DNA of 64,000 nucleotides, from assembly GCF_021608185.1 (NCBI RefSeq), contig NZ_JAKIHN010000008.1, positions 62,001 to 126,000 on the forward strand, read 5' to 3'. The notes under the pieces are model-generated. The model made no database searches. It saw nothing but the letters and a program-made list of their open reading frames with translations, and had not been told where the DNA came from. Below, piece after piece: positions 34,002 through 42,911 of this stretch (positions are counted from its first letter, which is position 1; each line of letters opens with the position of its first letter). The translations under genes and the position numbers were made by a program. This DNA is from Flavobacterium anseongense. Its GTDB lineage: Bacteria; Bacteroidota; Bacteroidia; Flavobacteriales; Flavobacteriaceae.

Positions 34002-35195
34002 ATGACCGATTTAGTAAAGTCTAGAATATTCAATAATGAACAATTTGAAGATGTATTGATTTATTTTTCTAAATCCATTTTAGGAAAAGAAAATGAAGAA
34101 GATTTGCTATGGGATTTAGCTAAAAACTGTATTGCCAAATTAGGCTTTGTGGATTGCGTTATTTATATCATCAACACGCAACAAAATGTGTTAGAACAAA
34201 AAGCGGCTTATGGACCCAAAAGCCCAAAAGATAAAAATCTCTATAATCCCGTCACGATTAGTTTAGGACATGGAATTACCGGTACAGTTGCTGTTACAGG
34301 TAAGGCCGAAATTATTAATGATACCTCAAAAGATGAAAGATACATCGTTGATGACGAGCTTCGGCTATCTGAAATTACAGTACCTATTGCTACAGAAAGT
34401 GTGATATATGGTGTTTTAGACTGTGAACATCCAAGTAAAGGATTTTTCACACAACAACATTTAAAAATGTTATCCACGATAGCGTCTATCTGTGCTATTA
34501 AAATTGAAAATGTTAGAGCATCCAAATTAATTCAGGAAAAACAAGACAAGCTGCTCAAAATAAAACAAGAGGTTGTCGAACTAAAATTAAAAGCCTTAAA
34601 TACTCAAATGAATCCACATTTTGTATTTAATGCCCTCAATGCCATACAGTATTTTATTACTTCTGAAAACAAAAAATCAGCTTTAGAATATCTATCAGTC
34701 TTTAGTAAACTGATACGTTTTTATTTAAAGCATATTGAAAAAGACACCGTTACACTCGAGGAAGAAATGGCCATGCTCAATTGGTATTTAAAATTGCAGC
34801 AATTGCGATATGATGATCAATTTCAATTTGAAATTACTCTTGATAAAAGTGCTGAAAATACAGATGCTTTGATACCTTCTTTTATTCTTCAAACGCTATT
34901 CGAAAATATTATTGAGCATGGTATCTATTGCCAACATACTAATCAAAAGATTGAAGCGCTATTTAAAGTAACCCAAAAAAATGTAATTGTCGACTTGTCT
35001 TATAGTTATGATCCTAAGTCGGCGAAAATCAGTAACTATTTACCAGAGTATCGAGATCGAATTGTGGAATGGCAAAATCAAATACAATTACTCAATACTT
35101 TTAAAAACTATAAGATAGAAAATAAGATTACTTTCCATAAAAATAGTAAATTAACGGGCGGAAATATTAACTTACTACTACCTAATTTGCAATAA
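34002..35195 (+). CDS. GAF-domain LytS-type histidine kinase with degenerate ATPase
   Basis: This 397-residue soluble protein has a GAF domain (about 15-165), a short helix, then a His_kinase dimerisation motif with NPHFVFNALNAIQYF (His near 206). An N box (ENIIEHG, about 302) is present but altered from the usual ENAIKHG. The DNGxG and GxGL boxes that hold ATP are absent: the stretch after the N box reads VDLSYSYDPKSAKIS and shows no Gly-rich loop. It probably cannot phosphorylate by itself and may act as a partner or sensor for the kinase encoded 3 bp downstream. First gene of a three-gene operon. Confidence 0.85.
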   Translation: MTDLVKSRIFNNEQFEDVLIYFSKSILGKENEEDLLWDLAKNCIAKLGFVDCVIYIINTQQNVLEQKAAYGPKSPKDKNLYNPVTISLGHGITGTVAVTGKAEIINDTSKDERYIVDDELRLSEITVPIATESVIYGVLDCEHPSKGFFTQQHLKMLSTIASICAIKIENVRASKLIQEKQDKLLKIKQEVVELKLKALNTQMNPHFVFNALNAIQYFITSENKKSALEYLSVFSKLIRFYLKHIEKDTVTLEEEMAMLNWYLKLQQLRYDDQFQFEITLDKSAENTDALIPSFILQTLFENIIEHGIYCQHTNQKIEALFKVTQKNVIVDLSYSYDPKSAKISNYLPEYRDRIVEWQNQIQLLNTFKNYKIENKITFHKNSKLTGGNINLLLPNLQ

Positions 35196-35198
35196 ACC

Positions 35199-37037
35199 AT
35201 GGTAAATGACAAAAGGATAATAGTGTTTTGCTGGTTGTTTTGCTTCACAGTCTTTGGAGGTTTTGCTCAAAAAAGTAATAACTCGATTCCCTTTTCAGTA
35301 TATCTTTCAGAACATGATTCTATTTCATTTCAAGAGGTAATACAATCTAAAAAACTATTCAGAAACCCAAAGACATTCATGAAAAAAACAAATCCTTCTC
35401 AAACTTTTTGGATTCAATTGGATTTTAGAAACATGGCACACCAATTAGAAAAGGATACTACCTATACTTTAAAATTTAAGGATTTCGAATATGCCACTTT
35501 TTATTATCAAAATAATGCAACGATAGACCAACGCTACATTGGAAGATTTGATGGAATTAAAAACTCAGAACTGATGATTTATAGTCATGGAACATACTTC
35601 AACAAACACAATCTGATAGACAATAGGTATTTATATCTTAAAGTTAAAAGGGTTAAATCTTTTGAAACTATTTCACAATGGAAGTTCACATATCATTCAC
35701 AAAGCGAGGAGAATGCGATAAATAGAGGATTAACCTGGACTAACATCAAAAAATTAGTTCCCTCTTTTTTATTTGCCGGTGTTTGTATCATCATGTGCTT
35801 ACTAACATTCTCCTTTTATCTGTACTTTAGACAAAAAGAGTATTTATTTTATTCGCTTTATGTTTTAAGTTTTTTTCTTTACTTGTGTGGCAATAATCTA
35901 AAAATATATGATTTCCTTTTTGACAAAAACTTGTTTTATAGTTTTTGGTTCTATAACAATTTACAAATGGTGATAAACATATGGTATTTGAGTTTTATTT
36001 CCCATTACTTAAAAACGGTCATAGACTATCCTAAACTACACATCGCTATAAAAATTCTTGTATCGATACTGATTATTCTAGTGGTTTTAGATACAGCTTT
36101 TATTTTTTTAAACCTTTTCACAGGACATGTATATGTAATGTCTTTTCATCGGTTTATAATGATCCTATTTGGAATCTGTGGAATGATTTATCTCCTGAAA
36201 AATAAAAAAAACAAGTTGGCACTATTTATTGTCATTGGTTCATTTTGTTATATGGTAGGAGCTATAGCTCATATATTTTACAACGATTATTATATTATGC
36301 TTACGGGTGTTTCACTTGAAATTATTGTTTTTGCCTTTGGTCTGACTTACAAAATGCAACAAACACATAGAGAAAAACTACGATTTCAAGAAGATTCTCA
36401 TATAAATAAAACAAAAGCATTAAAAGCTCAAATTAACCCACATTTTATATTTAATTCCTTAAGTTCTATCCAGCATTTAATTGCCACTAACCATAAAGAA
36501 TCTGCCCTAAAATACCTTACGAAATTTAGTCGGTTAATGAGAAATATTATGGAAAATTCTATTGAAGCAACTTCATTATTAGCTGACGAAATAAAGATTT
36601 TGAAAGATTATTTAGAATTGGAATCCTTACGTTTTGATAATGTCTTTAATTTTTCCATAGAAATTGATCAAGCCATAGATACTGATGCTGTTGAGGTTCC
36701 AATGCTCATCATACAACCTTTTGTTGAAAATGCTATTTTACACGGTTTATTGAATAAAAAACTAGGTCCTAAAACATTAATCATCAATTTCAGAATGTTT
36801 GAAAACTATATCAGTTGCGAAATAGATGATAATGGTGTCGGTAGAAATGCTGCTGCAAATGATGACAATAGGATCAATAAACACAAAAAATCGCGTGGTA
36901 TGGAAGTCACTGAAAATAGGTTGCAACTTCTCAATACTAAAAATCCTCAAGAAAAAAATATAGAGATTATCGATAAATATGATGAGCAAGGCCAATCCTT
37001 GGGAACCAAAGTAATTATTAAAATTCCAATTAACTAA
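35199..37037 (+). CDS. 7TMR-DISM sensor histidine kinase (LytS type)
   Basis: This 612-residue protein has a signal peptide (cleavage near GFAQ) and a periplasmic 7TMR-DISM extracellular domain (about 25-170, often carbohydrate-binding-like). Seven membrane helices follow (about 185-390), then a cytoplasmic LytS-type kinase. The phospho-acceptor His is in NPHFIFNSLSSIQHL (near 413), the N box in ENAILHG (about 510) and the ATP loop in DDNGVG (about 545). Unlike the preceding gene the ATPase is intact. It should phosphorylate the LytTR regulator encoded 11 bp downstream. The ligand is unknown. Confidence 0.93.
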   Translation: MVNDKRIIVFCWLFCFTVFGGFAQKSNNSIPFSVYLSEHDSISFQEVIQSKKLFRNPKTFMKKTNPSQTFWIQLDFRNMAHQLEKDTTYTLKFKDFEYATFYYQNNATIDQRYIGRFDGIKNSELMIYSHGTYFNKHNLIDNRYLYLKVKRVKSFETISQWKFTYHSQSEENAINRGLTWTNIKKLVPSFLFAGVCIIMCLLTFSFYLYFRQKEYLFYSLYVLSFFLYLCGNNLKIYDFLFDKNLFYSFWFYNNLQMVINIWYLSFISHYLKTVIDYPKLHIAIKILVSILIILVVLDTAFIFLNLFTGHVYVMSFHRFIMILFGICGMIYLLKNKKNKLALFIVIGSFCYMVGAIAHIFYNDYYIMLTGVSLEIIVFAFGLTYKMQQTHREKLRFQEDSHINKTKALKAQINPHFIFNSLSSIQHLIATNHKESALKYLTKFSRLMRNIMENSIEATSLLADEIKILKDYLELESLRFDNVFNFSIEIDQAIDTDAVEVPMLIIQPFVENAILHGLLNKKLGPKTLIINFRMFENYISCEIDDNGVGRNAAANDDNRINKHKKSRGMEVTENRLQLLNTKNPQEKNIEIIDKYDEQGQSLGTKVIIKIPIN

Positions 37038-37048
37038 ATTTTTAAGCT

Positions 37049-37807
37049 ATGAGTTTAAAAGCCATAATTGTAGAAGATGAAAAACATAGCAGAGAAACTT
37101 TGAAAAACCTGCTTGAAGAGTTTTGTGTAGACGTAAAAGTTATAGAAACTGCAGCTAACGTTGATGAGGCAGTTACAAAAATTGCTGCATTACATCCTGA
37201 TGTTGTCTTTTTAGACATTGAGCTGCAAACAGGAACTGGATTTGACGTGCTGTCGCAGTTAAGAGATATCAATTTTGAGGTTATATTCACAACCGCTTTT
37301 GAGCAATACGCAATTAAAGCAGTTAAATTCAGTTCTCTCGACTATCTTTTAAAACCTATTGATTTAGAGGAATTACAAAAATCAATTGAAAAAGCGAAAA
37401 AGAAGAAAAATCAAGATGTCTATAAAAAACAATTGGAGACATTAATGCTTAATTTAAAGCAACAACATCCAAAACTCAACAAAATATGTCTTTCAACCGC
37501 TGATGGTTTTGAATTTATAAATACCGCTGATATTCTTTATTGCAAAGCTGAGGGTTCTTACACAACTTTCATTTTAAATAATAATTCAAAACTCTTAGTT
37601 AGTAAACATTTAAAAGAATATGAATCACTTTTGCTGGAGCAACAGTTTATGCGTGTCCACAATAGTTTTTTAATCAATTTAAATGAAGTTAAAAAATTTG
37701 TAAAATCAGATGGAGGCTACATTATAATGAACAATAACGATGTGGTAAGTATCTCCAGATCTAAAAAAGATGAATTTTTGGAACTTATGAATAATTTAAT
37801 GCATTAG
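37049..37807 (+). CDS. LytTR-family response regulator
   Basis: This 252-residue protein has a receiver domain (about 1-120: VEDEKHS acidic pair, VVFLDIEL phospho-acceptor Asp near 55, TAFEQYAIKA, DYLLKPID with the Lys). A LytTR DNA-binding domain follows (about 148-248: DILYCKAEGSYTTF, KHLKEYE, MRVHNSFLINLNEV, ISRSKKDEF). LytTR regulators bind paired 9-bp direct repeats spaced by 12 bp. Two such pairs lie in the divergent promoter at 33816-33950, so autoregulation and control of the collagen-like operon are likely. It converges with the MFS gene with 5 bp between stops. Confidence 0.94.
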   Translation: MSLKAIIVEDEKHSRETLKNLLEEFCVDVKVIETAANVDEAVTKIAALHPDVVFLDIELQTGTGFDVLSQLRDINFEVIFTTAFEQYAIKAVKFSSLDYLLKPIDLEELQKSIEKAKKKKNQDVYKKQLETLMLNLKQQHPKLNKICLSTADGFEFINTADILYCKAEGSYTTFILNNNSKLLVSKHLKEYESLLLEQQFMRVHNSFLINLNEVKKFVKSDGGYIIMNNNDVVSISRSKKDEFLELMNNLMH

Positions 37808-37812
37808 AAAAA

Positions 37813-39057
37813 TCAATCTACATAATCTAAATCTGTATTATGGGTTTCACTTATTGTAAGTGTGGCATAAAATGCTAAGCCGAATGCAATCAAACCTACA
37901 AAAGCAGCCGAATATATAACGCTGTTAGTTTGCTTCAGATAATCAAAACCAATAAGCATTATCGGTACTGTACCTCTTACCATATTGGGCACACTTGTAG
38001 TTGCCGTGCTTCGCAGGTTAGTACCAAATTGCTCTGCTGCGACGGTAACAAATAATGCCCAGAAACCGGAGCCAAATCCAATCCAGGCACAATAGAAATA
38101 ATACATGTTTTCGGTTTTCTTGCCGCTAAAAAGAAGCAATACTACTCCGAGCAACGTAAACAGCAGCATATACAAGATTGCTTTCTTTCTCGATTTTAAA
38201 ACTTGAGAAAACCAACCGCTGGTGAAATCACTTATAGAAGTTGCAATATAAGCCCACATGATTGCCTTTCCAGGATTTATGGAAGCGATGCCCATTTCAG
38301 GTGCAAATTGGTTTGCCATAAAAACTAAAATTCCTATGCCATACCAAATTGGAATCCCAATAAAAACGCAACGCATATATTTTAGAAAAAGTACTTTATT
38401 GGTAAAAAACGAAAAGAAATCACCACGTTTTATAGCTGCATTTTCCTTTACGGTTTTAAACATACCGCTTTCAGCCACGCTAATTCGCAATACTAATAAC
38501 ACTAAACCCATGCATCCACCAATAATATAGGCTGTTGTCCAGCTTCCTGCCAATTCAACAGTAAATTGAGCAACCACAGCGCCAAGCACACCAAATCCTG
38601 CAACAATCGAAGTTCCGATGGCGCGTAATTCTTTGGGTAAGGTTTCAGAAACTAAGGTTATTCCGGCACCTAATTCACCTGCCAAACCAATTCCGGCAAT
38701 AAAGCGCAACACAGCATAAATAGTTCCTTTGTCGGCAAAATTCATTTCAGGTAAAAATCCACAGGCAATATTGGCTAGCGAATACACAAGGATAGAACCA
38801 AACAAGACAGAAAGCCTTCCTTTCTTATCACCAAAAACACCCCAGATGATTCCGCCCAACACTAATCCAATCATTTGGTAATTGATAATCATGGTTCCTA
38901 CTTTATCAGCGTCCAAATTCATGTCGTTTAGACTTGGAATTCGTACAATGCCAAAAAGCAATAAATCATAAATGTCAACAAAATAGCCAAGTGCGGCAAT
39001 GATTACGGGAAAACTAAATAGAATACGGAATTTTTCTTTGGCGGAAAAGGTTTTCAT
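37813..39057 (-). CDS. MFS transporter, metabolite:proton symporter type
   Basis: This 414-residue protein has twelve predicted membrane helices. The loop 2-3 motif GDKKGRLSVL and the helix 4-5 region RFIAGIGLAGELGAGITLVSE place it in the sugar/carboxylate:H+ symporter group of the major facilitator superfamily. The substrate cannot be read. The start at 39057 begins MKTFSAKEKFR, as expected for a short cytoplasmic N terminus; the frame extends 27 codons further across a terminator hairpin, which argues against that start. It is read from its own promoter, since a terminator precedes it. Confidence 0.88.
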   Translation of the reverse strand: MKTFSAKEKFRILFSFPVIIAALGYFVDIYDLLLFGIVRIPSLNDMNLDADKVGTMIINYQMIGLVLGGIIWGVFGDKKGRLSVLFGSILVYSLANIACGFLPEMNFADKGTIYAVLRFIAGIGLAGELGAGITLVSETLPKELRAIGTSIVAGFGVLGAVVAQFTVELAGSWTTAYIIGGCMGLVLLVLRISVAESGMFKTVKENAAIKRGDFFSFFTNKVLFLKYMRCVFIGIPIWYGIGILVFMANQFAPEMGIASINPGKAIMWAYIATSISDFTSGWFSQVLKSRKKAILYMLLFTLLGVVLLLFSGKKTENMYYFYCAWIGFGSGFWALFVTVAAEQFGTNLRSTATTSVPNMVRGTVPIMLIGFDYLKQTNSVIYSAAFVGLIAFGLAFYATLTISETHNTDLDYVD

Positions 39058-39086
39058 AAAGTTGGTTTTGGTTGGATAAATATAAC

Positions 39087-39119
39087 AAAAAACCTGAAAA
39101 AATTTAATTCCTTCAGGTT
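39087..39119 (-). terminator. Terminator of the papain-family peptidase gene
   Basis: On the minus strand a perfect 8-bp stem AACCTGAA / TTCAGGTT with a 13-base loop is followed by TTTTTTG. It lies between the peptidase stop (39145) and the MFS start (39057). Confidence 0.8.
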
Positions 39120-39144
39120 CGTTTGTATTGTTTATCATTCCGGT

Positions 39145-40293
39145 TTATACTCCCAATGATGATTTTGTTTTTTTGATGAGACCGTCTTTGTGTACCATCA
39201 CCGAGATCGCTTTTAATCGAACATAGGGAACGCTCATATAAACGAAACCATCTCTTCCGGATTTTGCTCCCCAAGAGTTTTTTACTTTGTAATATTGGTT
39301 GCCTTTTTGGTCGGCAACTTTCCCAACAATGTGCATCAAATGGTCATCCACAGTATTGAAATTTTCAAACTCGGCCTGACGGTATTCCTGACTGATTTTT
39401 TTTTCGGGTTTTATTTGTGTCAGAATAGCATTCGAGTCATCTTCGTTTTCCGGAATAACGGCAATGCCTTCTTCGCCCGAAAAAGTTCTTTCGCTATTAT
39501 CGGTGTCTAAAGCTAATGTATATCCTTTATCGAGCGCATTATCTATATTTTGAATAAACTCATCTAAAGGCAGATTGTAATAACTGCCATTAGCAAAATT
39601 ATCGGGAATATTTAAAATAAAGTTTGAATAAAAAGGCGCATTTGTAAATGAAGAAATGGTTACATAATCGTCTAAATTCAGCTTGGTCGTGGCTAAAAAT
39701 TGTTTTGGCGTTAGCGATTTTCCTTCGTAATTAATTTTGTTGTTATCGATAAGTTGTTGAGAAGAAATTAATTTATCACTTTCGTTGAATTTACCCATGT
39801 ATGTATCTAAAACTGTTGTATAATCTGACTTCCAATTTGGATAATTTTTTGGAGTTTCAGCTACTGCTTTTTTTACAATTGCTTCTAATTCGGCAACCAT
39901 TTTCTCGTGGTTGAATTTTGATTTTGGATTTGTTTTTCCGATATAATTGCTTTCGGGAACAACGCCATATTTTCGGGCACTGTTGATAACATCGTGACTT
40001 AATCCGCCTTCTCCAAACTGTGTTTTTCCCTGACGCATAACATAATTTTCGGCTTTGTCAAGATAGGTGTTGCGTACATTGTACATTTCAGACAGGTCGA
40101 TTTTCTTTCCGGTTAAACGAATGATTTCGGCTTCTAAAAATGACGTAGTAGAAAAACTCCAGCATGTTCCTGTTTTGTCTTGAGAGATTACAGGCGTTGC
40201 TTCAATATCTTTAATGGTGTGGAATTCATAAGTTTGTGAAAATCCGATGCAGCTGAATAATAAGAAAGCAACGGAAAATATCGATTTAATCAT
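39145..40293 (-). CDS. Exported papain-family (C1) peptidase
   Basis: This 382-residue protein has a signal peptide (cleavage near GFSQ, residue 20). The papain catalytic set is intact: oxyanion Gln38, nucleophile Cys44 in KTGTCWSFS, His in DDHLMHIVG, and Asn in VKNSWGAKSGRDGF. There is no propeptide. The mature enzyme begins almost at the catalytic domain, and an insert of about 130 residues lies between the halves, as in bleomycin-hydrolase/aminopeptidase C relatives. It is probably periplasmic or surface located. The specificity is unknown. It is divergent from menB with a 109-bp gap that shows no clear -7 box. Confidence 0.9.
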   Translation of the reverse strand: MIKSIFSVAFLLFSCIGFSQTYEFHTIKDIEATPVISQDKTGTCWSFSTTSFLEAEIIRLTGKKIDLSEMYNVRNTYLDKAENYVMRQGKTQFGEGGLSHDVINSARKYGVVPESNYIGKTNPKSKFNHEKMVAELEAIVKKAVAETPKNYPNWKSDYTTVLDTYMGKFNESDKLISSQQLIDNNKINYEGKSLTPKQFLATTKLNLDDYVTISSFTNAPFYSNFILNIPDNFANGSYYNLPLDEFIQNIDNALDKGYTLALDTDNSERTFSGEEGIAVIPENEDDSNAILTQIKPEKKISQEYRQAEFENFNTVDDHLMHIVGKVADQKGNQYYKVKNSWGAKSGRDGFVYMSVPYVRLKAISVMVHKDGLIKKTKSSLGV

Positions 40294-40402
40294 ACGGATT
40301 TACTTTTGTTTTTGTAGATAAGAGTAAAAAATGCGTTATTTTTACGCTAAAATAATAGAATTTATTTTTTGACATTTTATTTTAACAAATTTTAGCATTT
40401 AC

Positions 40403-41242
40403 ATGAATTCAATTAATTGGAAAACAGTTAAAGATTTTGAAGACATCACCTATAAAAAATGCAATGGCGTTGCGAGAATAGCTTTCAATCGTCCCGATGT
40501 TCGAAATGCATTCCGTCCGAAAACTACCAGTGAATTATTACAAGCTTTTCACGATGCTCAGGAAGATACTTCTATCGGTGTGGTTTTGCTTTCGGCTGAA
40601 GGTCCAAGTTCTAAAGATGGTGTTTGGTCATTTTGTTCAGGCGGAGACCAAAAAGCACGTGGTCATCAGGGTTATGTTGGAGATGATGGTTATCATCGTT
40701 TAAATATTTTGGATGTGCAGCGTCTGATTCGCTTTATGCCCAAAGCTGTTATTTGTGTTGTTCCGGGTTGGGCTGTTGGTGGCGGACATAGTTTGCATGT
40801 GGTTTGCGATTTGACTTTAGCCAGCAAAGAACACGCTATCTTTAAACAAACTGATGCTGATGTAACGAGTTTTGACGGTGGTTATGGTTCAGCTTATTTG
40901 GCTAAAATGGTTGGACAAAAGAAAGCCAGAGAAATATTCTTTTTGGGAAGAAACTATTCAGCACAGGAAGCTATGGATATGGGAATGGTTAATGCGGTTA
41001 TCCCACATGCTGAACTTGAAGATACAGCATATCAATGGGCGCAGGAAATTTTGGCGAAATCACCAACATCTATAAAAATGCTGAAGTTTGCCATGAATTT
41101 AACCGATGATGGCATGGTTGGTCAACAGGTTTTTGCTGGTGAAGCAACAAGATTAGCCTATATGACTGACGAAGCCAAAGAAGGAAGAGATGCTTTCTTA
41201 GAAAAAAGAAAACCAAATTTTGACAAGAAATGGCTGCCGTAA
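40403..41242 (+). CDS. menB: 1,4-dihydroxy-2-naphthoyl-CoA synthase
   Basis: This 279-residue crotonase-fold enzyme cyclises o-succinylbenzoyl-CoA in menaquinone synthesis. Motifs are SGGDQKARG, VPGWAVGGGHSLHVVCDL (oxyanion hole), and KQTDADVTSFDGGYGSAYLAK. The Asp in QTDADV is the residue that marks the bicarbonate-independent (type II, M. tuberculosis-like) MenB, in place of the Gly of E. coli-type enzymes. It is the first gene of a run with menA, a metallohydrolase and menC. menD, menF and menE are not in the window. Confidence 0.96.
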   Translation: MNSINWKTVKDFEDITYKKCNGVARIAFNRPDVRNAFRPKTTSELLQAFHDAQEDTSIGVVLLSAEGPSSKDGVWSFCSGGDQKARGHQGYVGDDGYHRLNILDVQRLIRFMPKAVICVVPGWAVGGGHSLHVVCDLTLASKEHAIFKQTDADVTSFDGGYGSAYLAKMVGQKKAREIFFLGRNYSAQEAMDMGMVNAVIPHAELEDTAYQWAQEILAKSPTSIKMLKFAMNLTDDGMVGQQVFAGEATRLAYMTDEAKEGRDAFLEKRKPNFDKKWLP

Positions 41243-41249
41243 AAAGTGT

Positions 41250-41273
41250 TCAGTAAGCAGTAGCAATTGGCAG
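41250..41273. repeat. Degenerate ACTGC-type short repeat, reverse orientation
   Basis: CAGTAAGCAGTAGC followed by TTGGCAG in the 59-bp menB-menA gap resembles the reverse complement of 23046-23071. Confidence 0.3.
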
Positions 41274-41301
41274 AAAATAATTAGATTTAATATTATATCA
41301 A

Positions 41302-42225
41302 ATGAAACACTGGGTTGAAGCCGCAAGATTAAGAACATTACCGCTTTCCGTATCCGGAATTATTGTAGGTAGTTTTTACGCCATGTCGCAAGCAATGTTC
41401 AATTGGAAAATTGTAGTCTTTGCTTTGCTCACAACTTTGGGACTGCAAATACTTTCCAATTTTGCCAATGATTATGGAGATGGAATAAAAGGCACGGATA
41501 ATGATGACAGAGTTGGTCCAAAACGAGCTATTCAAAAAGGAATAATTACGCCAGGTGCAATGAAAAATGCCATGATAGTCATGTCGGTTATCACGTTGTT
41601 TTTTGCGATTTCATTAATCTATTTTGCCTTTAAGGAAAGTTACCTGCTTTACTCTTTTATCTTTTTATTTTTGGGAATTTTAGCTATAGCTTCTGCTATT
41701 CGTTACACAGTTGGAAACAGCGCTTATGGATATCGCGGTTATGGCGATGTATTTGTCTTTGTTTTCTTTGGATTGGTAAGTACGTTTGGGGTGTATTTTA
41801 TGTTTTCAAAAGAAATAGATTGGTTATTATTATTGCCGGCAACAGCTATTGGCTTTCTGAGCGTTGGAGTTTTAAACTTAAACAACATGCGTGATGAAGA
41901 AAGCGATAGAAAAGCAGGAAAGAATACAATCGTTGTTCAAAAAGGTGGTGAATGGGCAAAACAATACCATTATTTCTTAGTCATTTCGGCTATGGTTTTG
42001 GTTGTAGCTTTTGCTTTTTTAAATGATTTTCATTTTGACCAATACATATTTGTTGCCGCTTATTTCCCATTGGCTGGGCATCTTATACGTGTGCGTAAAA
42101 ATAGAAACCCGAAACTATTAGATCCTGAGTTAAAAAAATTGGCGTTGAGTACGTTCTTTCTTTCTATTTTATTGGCTTTAGGTTTGATTTATTTCATCTC
42201 AGATTTGTTGGTTAATTATATTTAA
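41302..42225 (+). CDS. menA: 1,4-dihydroxy-2-naphthoate polyprenyltransferase
   Basis: This 307-residue membrane enzyme has eight or nine helices. The first Asp-rich prenyl-diphosphate motif is FANDYGDGIKGTDNDDRVGPKR, and the second is NNMRDEESDRKAGKNT. It attaches the isoprenoid tail to the naphthoate head group, giving demethylmenaquinone. It lies 59 bp after menB and 7 bp before the metallohydrolase, in one operon. Confidence 0.95.
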   Translation: MKHWVEAARLRTLPLSVSGIIVGSFYAMSQAMFNWKIVVFALLTTLGLQILSNFANDYGDGIKGTDNDDRVGPKRAIQKGIITPGAMKNAMIVMSVITLFFAISLIYFAFKESYLLYSFIFLFLGILAIASAIRYTVGNSAYGYRGYGDVFVFVFFGLVSTFGVYFMFSKEIDWLLLLPATAIGFLSVGVLNLNNMRDEESDRKAGKNTIVVQKGGEWAKQYHYFLVISAMVLVVAFAFLNDFHFDQYIFVAAYFPLAGHLIRVRKNRNPKLLDPELKKLALSTFFLSILLALGLIYFISDLLVNYI

Positions 42226-42232
42226 CATTACT

Positions 42233-42910
42233 ATGAAAATTACATTCTACGGACATTCTTGCATCGGAATTGAAATTAGTGGAAAGCATATTATTGTTGA
42301 TCCATTTATTTCGGCTAATGAAAAAGCGGCTCATATTGATATTAAGACGTTGAAGGCTGATTATATATTGCTTACTCATGCACATCAGGATCATACTTTA
42401 GATGTTGAAGCTATTGCAAAAAATACCAATGCAGTGGTAGTTTCTAATTGGGAAATTGCTACTTATTACGGTAACAAAGGATTTCAATATCATCCAATGA
42501 ATCATGGCGGAAGCTGGCAGTTTGATTTTGGTAAAGTGAAATATGTTGCTGCAGTACATTCGAGTTCTTTTGCTGATGGTACTTATGGAGGAAATCCAGG
42601 CGGATTTGTAATCGAAGGCGAGCACAAGAATATTTATATCTCTGGTGATACTGCACTTACTATGGATATGAAGCTAATACCACTGCGAACAAAATTAGAT
42701 TTGGCAATTTTTCCAATAGGCAATAACTTCACTATGGATGTCGAAGATGCTATCATAGCTGCTGATTTTGTGAAATGTGATAAGATTTTGGGTTGCCATT
42801 ATGATACGTTTGGTTTTATAATTATCAATCATGATGAAGCCAAAAAGAAATTCTTTGATGCCGGAAAAGATTTAATGCTTTTGGATATTGGTGAAAGCAT
42901 TTTGCTTTAA
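42233..42910 (+). CDS. Metallo-beta-lactamase-fold hydrolase (UPF0173) inside the men operon
   Basis: This 225-residue protein starts KITFYGHSCIGIEI and has the dinuclear-metal motif LLTHAHQDHTLD (HxHxDH), NHGGSWQF, YISGDTAL (Asp ligand) and a C-terminal GCHYDTF His. It belongs to the UPF0173 family. It lies between menA (7 bp) and menC (overlap or 1 bp), so it is cotranscribed. Thioesterase activity exists in this fold (glyoxalase II), so it could hydrolyse DHNA-CoA, the step between MenB and MenA. That is my inference; the family is otherwise unassigned. Confidence 0.9.
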   Translation: MKITFYGHSCIGIEISGKHIIVDPFISANEKAAHIDIKTLKADYILLTHAHQDHTLDVEAIAKNTNAVVVSNWEIATYYGNKGFQYHPMNHGGSWQFDFGKVKYVAAVHSSSFADGTYGGNPGGFVIEGEHKNIYISGDTALTMDMKLIPLRTKLDLAIFPIGNNFTMDVEDAIIAADFVKCDKILGCHYDTFGFIIINHDEAKKKFFDAGKDLMLLDIGESILL

Positions 42911-42911
42911 A

